From assembly GCA_046344715.1 (NCBI GenBank), contig JBKDKX010000007.1, positions 1 to 64,000 of the forward strand: a stretch of 64,000 nt of DNA, written 5' to 3'. The notes below the pieces were generated by a model. The model did no database searches, had not been told where the DNA came from, and was given only the letters and a program-made list of their open reading frames with translations. This DNA comes from CAZAQK01 sp046344715. GTDB lineage: Bacteria; Pseudomonadota; Alphaproteobacteria; Rickettsiales; SXRF01. The position numbers were made by a program, and so were the translations under genes. Of the stretch, positions 59,669 through 64,000 are shown one piece after another; position 1 is the first letter of the stretch; every line of letters starts with the position of its first letter.

Positions 59669-61510
59669 TTAAAACTGAAGTGGTCGCGGGTCATTGGTGA
59701 ATTTCTCATATACGGCTTTGTCCGTAGGGTGTGCGTTACCATTGGTGCCTACGATAGTTGCCTTAATAAATATCACCAGCTCTTTAACATCATGATCTTT
59801 ATCAACGCCTTTGAATGCATTGCCGATATAAGGTACCTCGCTCACCCATGGAATGCCTCTATCTGTGTTGATTGATTTGTCTTCCATAAGCCCGCCAATT
59901 ACCATGACTTCGCCGCTCTGGAGCTTGAGTATAGAATCAAGTTCACGTATCTCAACAACAGGTATCGAATTGGTTATGCCAGACGTATCCACACTTGGAT
60001 CAAGCTGCGCAAGCGCAAAAGCAACTGATGGATCACTGACGCTACCTGTCTGGCGAGAAAGCGTTGGACGGACGCTTAGCGTAATTTCGTTTGTATCGGT
60101 ATTGATAGAAGGCATAAGTGAAAGGATTATACCGATTGGAACTGTTTTTATTTCTGCGGTGACCTCAAGCTGAGTACTGGGACCGGATGTGCTGGTACTG
60201 GTATCACGATCAATCTGAAGCTCAAAATACACTATATTCTCTGCAAAAGTCAGCACAGATTGCTGGTTATTGATTGCATGCAGACGCGGGCTTGAAAGAG
60301 TCCGCGTTGTACCAAATGTCTGCGTCAAATCCACCGCTGCCTGCAAGTCGAAGTTCTTCCCTGCAATATCCGCTAGACTAAAGGCAAAGCTTGCTCTGTT
60401 TCCGGTATCCGGAACTGATCCAAACGTAGACGGCATGCCTATTTTGCTGCCGCCAAATTGCGACCAGTCTATACCGCTCTGGAACTGATCATTCAGCGTT
60501 ACTTCAACAATTTTTGCTTCAATCAATACCTGAGCAGAGGTGCTGATACGCACTTTTTCCAGAAATTTTTGTATCAGTTCGTGCTGTTTTGCTGTGCCAG
60601 AAATAGTAATCGCCCCCGCCTGACGATTAATGACATAAAAGCTGTCTGATGTACTCGTTGCAGCAACAGGAGCCGGCGCTGCAGAAGCTGGCACTACACC
60701 TTCTGATGATCCTTCATTTTCTGGAGATAAAGGCTGTGATGCAACAGTAACGGCAGACACACGGCTAGGCGGCACATACGCCATAATTGCCTTAACGCCT
60801 TCATCAAATTTTACCCAGAAATCACTCTTACTTGTTGCGTTCACACTTGAGGATGAACCACCGCCTACACCACCGCCATCACCCCCACCTTCACCGCCTG
60901 CTGAAAACACATTCGTTGACAGGCTATTAGTGCTATTAGAATCACGGTCTATATTCAGAAAATCAATATTATATGTCTGAATATATGGTGTATCACGCTC
61001 TACCCTCAGCACCCCGTTTTTCATGGTGTACCGCAAGCCTGCAAGGTCTGCGATACGCTCAACCACCTCATTAAATGGTTTATCTTTGGCACGGAATGAA
61101 ACACCGCCGGTTATACCTGAATCTATCTCGATATCCACATCTGCTAATCGCGCCAGTTCAACCAAGACGTCTTTAAGCGGTACATCGTCAGTTACTGCAA
61201 CAGACACCAGTTTAGTAGCGCCAATCTTTGGCGGACTCGGTGCAGCAAGCACCTCTTCTAGTGCAGGAATTGGCGGCTCTGCCGGATTTAGCATTTCACC
61301 AGGAGCACCGGGCTTTTCATACGCCTGTGCATTCGTCAGATTCTTATAATCATCACGACTCAGGCTAAGATTCGGATCTATCTTATCATTATTTTTTGGG
61401 TCGTAGAATTCTTCGCTGCACCCTGTGGCAAGCATCAGGCACAAACCAAGCGGGAGTAGTTTTTGTCTGCGTTTCACGCGATGTACGACCTTACCAAAAC
61501 AATCAACCAT
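59669..61510 (-). CDS. MshL/GspD-family secretin lipoprotein
   Basis: A 613-residue outer-membrane secretin. The basic N-terminus and LGLCLMLATGC form a lipoprotein signal with lipobox Cys near residue 31. An STN-like domain is at about residues 93-165 (VTDDVPLKDVLVELARLADVD-type), followed by a Gly/Ser-rich linker (GGEGGGDGGGVGGGSSSS), an N-type domain and the secretin barrel: VEVTLNDQFQSGIDW, RTLSSPRLHAINNQQSVL, GIILSLMPSIN and VMVIGGLMEDKS. It resembles MshL of MSHA pili and type II/IV pilus secretins. No pilus ATPase or pilin gene is near. Confidence 0.88.
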   Translation of the reverse strand: MVDCFGKVVHRVKRRQKLLPLGLCLMLATGCSEEFYDPKNNDKIDPNLSLSRDDYKNLTNAQAYEKPGAPGEMLNPAEPPIPALEEVLAAPSPPKIGATKLVSVAVTDDVPLKDVLVELARLADVDIEIDSGITGGVSFRAKDKPFNEVVERIADLAGLRYTMKNGVLRVERDTPYIQTYNIDFLNIDRDSNSTNSLSTNVFSAGGEGGGDGGGVGGGSSSSVNATSKSDFWVKFDEGVKAIMAYVPPSRVSAVTVASQPLSPENEGSSEGVVPASAAPAPVAATSTSDSFYVINRQAGAITISGTAKQHELIQKFLEKVRISTSAQVLIEAKIVEVTLNDQFQSGIDWSQFGGSKIGMPSTFGSVPDTGNRASFAFSLADIAGKNFDLQAAVDLTQTFGTTRTLSSPRLHAINNQQSVLTFAENIVYFELQIDRDTSTSTSGPSTQLEVTAEIKTVPIGIILSLMPSINTDTNEITLSVRPTLSRQTGSVSDPSVAFALAQLDPSVDTSGITNSIPVVEIRELDSILKLQSGEVMVIGGLMEDKSINTDRGIPWVSEVPYIGNAFKGVDKDHDVKELVIFIKATIVGTNGNAHPTDKAVYEKFTNDPRPLQF

Positions 61511-61592
61511 TCACTCACAAACATGGTAACTACAACATGTAGTATCATATTCCGATATCGACACAACATAATACATTCCGAACACGGAAAAA

Positions 61593-62129
61593 TTATGCGC
61601 GCGTCGAAAGCCAGATAGCAAGCTTAGTTTTGTATACTATTACAGTCGTTAAAATTTGGTAAAGAGGAGAAGATTCTGCACCATGTTCCAACGCGATATC
61701 ATGGTGCTCTTTTTCATCGGCGCGGAACTTTGACACGATGGATTTGAGCTCTGGTTCACCCTCCAGTTTTTTTTCCTGCGCGGCATAATGTTCATCAATG
61801 ACGGATTCAACTGCCGCCGTGCAGGCCATGGCTGATTTTTCGCCAAGAAGCGCGGTGGCTGCACCCATGGCATAGCCGGCCACATGCCACAGTGGCATAA
61901 ACACCGTGGGGCGCACGCGGCGTTTTACCATCCATTCGGAGAATGTCTGAAGGTGCTCCTGCTCTTGCTCTGCCATGTGCTTCAGCAGCGGCGCACACGC
62001 GCTTTTGCCAAGCACCGCAAGCTGCCCGGCATAAATGCGCTGCGCGCCATATTCACCGGCATGATTCACGCGGATCATGCGCGCGATTTCCTCGTCATGC
62101 GTGCGGTCACCCGGAAGTTTCGCCTGCAT
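61593..62129 (-). CDS. coq7: Demethoxyubiquinone hydroxylase
   Basis: A 178-residue di-iron monooxygenase of ubiquinone synthesis (5-demethoxyubiquinol hydroxylation). The iron-ligand motifs are all present: MIRVNHAGEYGA, EQEQEHLQTFSEW, VESVIDEHYAAQ and ADEKEHHDIAL. The frame is open far upstream, but the ATG at 62129 has AAGGAA at 7 nt and overlaps the dsbB stop by 1 nt (TAATG), so it is the start. Coupling of dsbB and coq7 recurs in alphaproteobacteria. Confidence 0.94.
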   Translation of the reverse strand: MQAKLPGDRTHDEEIARMIRVNHAGEYGAQRIYAGQLAVLGKSACAPLLKHMAEQEQEHLQTFSEWMVKRRVRPTVFMPLWHVAGYAMGAATALLGEKSAMACTAAVESVIDEHYAAQEKKLEGEPELKSIVSKFRADEKEHHDIALEHGAESSPLYQILTTVIVYKTKLAIWLSTRA

Positions 62130-62644
62130 TATATTTTCCTTTTGTGGAATTTTAGCAACATAGCAGCAGAGAAAACTGCAAGCACACTTGCCGCCATAAA
62201 ATTCCACGCGGCAAGCGACAGGCCAAGGACATACGCCATCGCCTGATCGCACGAAACCAGCGGCGCATTCATAATGGCGGCACGCATTTCTTCCAGTGTC
62301 TGTTCGCCAGTACCAGTGTTCGAGCAGGCGGATGGGCCGGTAAACCAACCCATTTCAACACCGGTGTGATAAAACGCAATGCCGGCATCCACCACAAACA
62401 GCAGCACGCACAGCCAAGCGATGGCAAAAAGCAGTTTCGGAGATTTTACAAACCACGCCCCCAGCAGGCCAAGCACTGCGATTGCCGCGTACGGATAACG
62501 CTGCTTCAGGCACAAATCACACGGATGCCAGCCAAAGCCATATTGACCCACAAGTGCCGCAGCCAACATGCCAAGGCTTGCGATGGCCATAAGGCGCAGC
62601 AGGCATTTTGGCGTCATTTTGTTGATATGTGTTTGTAATTTCAT
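62129..62644 (-). CDS. dsbB: Disulfide bond formation protein B
   Basis: A 171-residue four-helix inner-membrane protein that reoxidises DsbA with ubiquinone. The first Cys pair is in HPCDLCLKQRYPY (near residue 40) with the quinone-binding Arg, and the second pair is in GPSACSNT and PLVSCDQAM in the second periplasmic loop. The ATG at 62644 is chosen among several Met codons. It is coupled to coq7 by 1-nt overlap, fitting its need for quinone. Confidence 0.88.
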   Translation of the reverse strand: MKLQTHINKMTPKCLLRLMAIASLGMLAAALVGQYGFGWHPCDLCLKQRYPYAAIAVLGLLGAWFVKSPKLLFAIAWLCVLLFVVDAGIAFYHTGVEMGWFTGPSACSNTGTGEQTLEEMRAAIMNAPLVSCDQAMAYVLGLSLAAWNFMAASVLAVFSAAMLLKFHKRKI

Positions 62645-62812
62645 AGATATGCCCATCATAAGGCCGGTTTTGCACTTTGGCAAGCCACCCGCGCTTGACC
62701 GAGGATTAGAGATGGTTATAGTGCCACTTCCCCTACCCTTGATGGGTGAGGGCGGATTTGTTTAATGTGCGTAGCGAATTTAGCAAATCCGGGTGGGGAT
62801 AAATCTTTCTTT

Positions 62813-62894
62813 AAGTAACCCCTCACCTCGGTTTGCCTAAGCACTTACTTTGTAAGTACAAGGCAAACACGTCCTCTCCCACAAGGGGAGAGGA
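62813..62894. repeat. Family E repeat copy 2
   Basis: These 82 nt repeat 2691-2772 with two differences. The core palindrome is GTTTGCCT/AGGCAAAC with inner ACTTAC/GTAAGT. It lies just before tRNA-Leu and codes the last residues of the recombinase reading frame on the other strand. Confidence 0.75.
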
Positions 62895-64000
62895 TAAGAT
62901 GGGGATGCCCCTGTGGTGGAACTGGTAGACGCGCCGGACTCAAAATCCGGTACCGCAAGGTGTGTCGGTTCGATTCCGACCGGGGGCACCACTTCGGACT
63001 CACTGTCCGAGAATTCTCTGAAAAGCGAGAAAGGGAGCGATAGAGCTGCGGTTCTATACCCCTCCTTTCGGTCATAGGCCAGAGGGCGTGCAAAAGTCGT
63101 TTTCAGCACCAATCTCTTGACCGATATATCGCCGCAAACCCAGCGCTGGTAAGGCTTTGCGAAGAATTGAAAAGCGGTTCTAGCCGTCTCCGTTACGGTG
63201 CTGTCAAACTCTCCGCATTTCTGTATCCGCTCTTGCAAAACCAGCCGCTGTTCCTCCAAAGTTTTAATTTGGCGCTCATAGCTGGCGATAAGGATGGCGC
63301 TGTCCGCCGCCGCAATGCGGTCGAGGAACTGCTCCACCTTCCGTTCAATCAGAAGTATCTGGTTTTGGAGTTCCTTGCGGCGCTCCACAATGTCACCCGA
63401 TTTGAGCTTCGACAGCTGATCCAGCATATTATCTACCATCCCCACCAGCGTGTCTGATGGGGTTAGCTCTTTCAGAAGCCTCACGAATTCATCCTCAAGA
63501 TAGTCGCGCTTGATGGACTTGCCGTATTGCTCGCACCCCTTGGTTTGGCAGAGGTAATACGGGTATTTCCCGCTTCGCCCCTGCGTCCAGCAGGACTTCA
63601 TCGGCACGCCGCAGCAATCACAGGTCACGAACCCGCGCAGCGGAAAGTCATGGCTGATGTCATGCCGCGCCGGAACCTTGGCGCGGCCATGCAGCTTATC
63701 CTGAATCCGGCAGAAGGTTTCAAACGAGATAATTGGCTCGTGATGCCCTTTGGTCAGCCCGATATTCCATTCGGGATAGTCAAAATAGCCGGAGTAAAGT
63801 TTCCGGTTCAGCATATCAAGCACGCGCTGCATATGCACTTCTCCCTTCCGGTCTTTCGGAAAAACCGGCTGCTGCGCCAGAAAGTTTTTCACTTCAACCG
63901 GCGAGCTAAATCGGTCGGAGGCAAATCCCTCCATCGCTTCCTGTATGACCGAAGCCAGCGGCTCATCCCGCACCAGCATTTTGCCATGCGTGCCGCGCTT
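62837..64000 (-). CDS. Large serine recombinase, C-terminal part; frame continues through tRNA-Leu
   Basis: The frame is open to the right window edge, so the N-terminal resolvase domain is outside. Visible: the recombinase domain (PLASVIQEAMEGFASDRF, RVLDMLNRKLYSGYFDYPE), a zinc ribbon with C-x2-C and C-x4-C-like pairs (VTCDCCGVPMKSC, YYLCQTKGCEQYG), a long coiled coil (RRKELQNQILLIERKVEQ) and the usual C-terminal basic region. From about residue EVVPPVG on, the frame reads the antisense of tRNA-Leu (GIEPTHLAVPDFESG) and the family E repeat, which is not protein of this family. The true end was probably altered by integration. Confidence 0.85.
   Translation of the reverse strand, partial: KRGTHGKMLVRDEPLASVIQEAMEGFASDRFSSPVEVKNFLAQQPVFPKDRKGEVHMQRVLDMLNRKLYSGYFDYPEWNIGLTKGHHEPIISFETFCRIQDKLHGRAKVPARHDISHDFPLRGFVTCDCCGVPMKSCWTQGRSGKYPYYLCQTKGCEQYGKSIKRDYLEDEFVRLLKELTPSDTLVGMVDNMLDQLSKLKSGDIVERRKELQNQILLIERKVEQFLDRIAAADSAILIASYERQIKTLEEQRLVLQERIQKCGEFDSTVTETARTAFQFFAKPYQRWVCGDISVKRLVLKTTFARPLAYDRKEGYRTAALSLPFSLFREFSDSESEVVPPVGIEPTHLAVPDFESGASTSSTTGASPSYPLPLWERTCLPCTYKVSA
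62907..62991 (+). tRNA. tRNA-Leu(CAA)
   Basis: The 85 nt fold as a class II tRNA: acceptor GCCCCTG/CGGGGGC, anticodon stem CCGGA/TCCGG with loop CTCAAAA (anticodon CAA, reading TTG), long variable arm (TACCGCAAGGTGTG region), T arm GTCGG-TTCGATT-CCGAC and encoded CCA (62989-62991). The 3' end probably is the attachment site of the serine recombinase element that begins right after it. Confidence 0.96.

Noticed and set aside
62130..62348. N-terminal extension of the coq7 frame
   Set aside because: Reads out-of-frame dsbB sequence; the ATG at 62129 has a good ribosome site and matches Coq7 length.
62837..62998. C-terminal tail of the recombinase frame as a real domain
   Set aside because: It is the antisense of tRNA-Leu plus a dispersed repeat; the GIEPT-type string is a known false translation of tRNA genes.

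Overview
The window comes from the chromosome of an alphaproteobacterium of medium GC (roughly 48-50% by eye). The evidence is gene content and order: the run rpmH, rnpA, yidD, yidC, yihA, argB; SURF1, thrC and an M16 protease in a row; dsbB coupled to coq7; carA, carB and greA; and a 6S RNA between zapA and the 5-formyl-THF cyclo-ligase gene. Ubiquinone genes (ubiK, ubiA, coq7), SURF1, a phasin, an intracellular PHB depolymerase, glutathione synthesis and c-di-GMP domains suggest an aerobic, metabolically capable organism that stores polyhydroxybutyrate. It is not a reduced obligate parasite. The species cannot be named from the sequence.

Layout. 1-5250: sugar epimerase fragment, ubiK, a YbjN protein, proC, phasin, a small membrane protein and uvrC. 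5250-5652: AT-rich gene-free block. 5653-13137: KefB-type antiporter, prs, rplY, pth, ychF, a double FKBP protein and an aminotransferase. 13305-17118 (minus strand): LysR regulator, an unknown gene, then a redox operon (peroxiredoxin, double DUF305 protein, trxB). 17206-25661: SURF1, thrC, M16 protease, gshA, rsmE, ubiA, a GGDEF/EAL protein and small genes. 25829-29971: tRNA-Thr, a small gene behind a sigma-54-type promoter, an EAL protein, an ABC exporter and cyaY. 30161-41116: phaZ, a small secreted protein, carA, carB, greA, lhgO, panB, a histidine kinase and rpmH. 41131-48855: the rnpA-argB run, three orphan TadE/TadG-type genes and a UDP-glucuronate decarboxylase-like gene. 49009-58162: ymdB, an unknown gene, ygfA, 6S RNA, zapA, a large orphan protein, an esterase, polA and a nitronate monooxygenase. 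58169-62644: a secretin operon, then dsbB-coq7. The right edge is tRNA-Leu followed by the C-terminal part of a large serine recombinase, which looks like the edge of an integrated element continuing past the window.

The most unusual content is the repeats. Two families of palindromes have arms made of degenerate tandem 7-nt units. Family A (unit close to TTCAGGC, opposite arm CCTGAAG) lies in frame inside polA (three sites) and carA (one pair of arms), and each right arm carries a base change exactly where the unit would give an in-frame TGA. Family B (unit GTCATGA, opposite arm CCATGAC) lies between genes, and its outermost unit supplies the apparent ATG of pth, polA and the esterase gene. 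This resembles the protein-coding palindromic elements described in Rickettsia and Wolbachia, but with heptamer-built arms. Other dispersed palindromes (families C, D and E) fill many intergenic gaps, and two of them border or supply translation signals.
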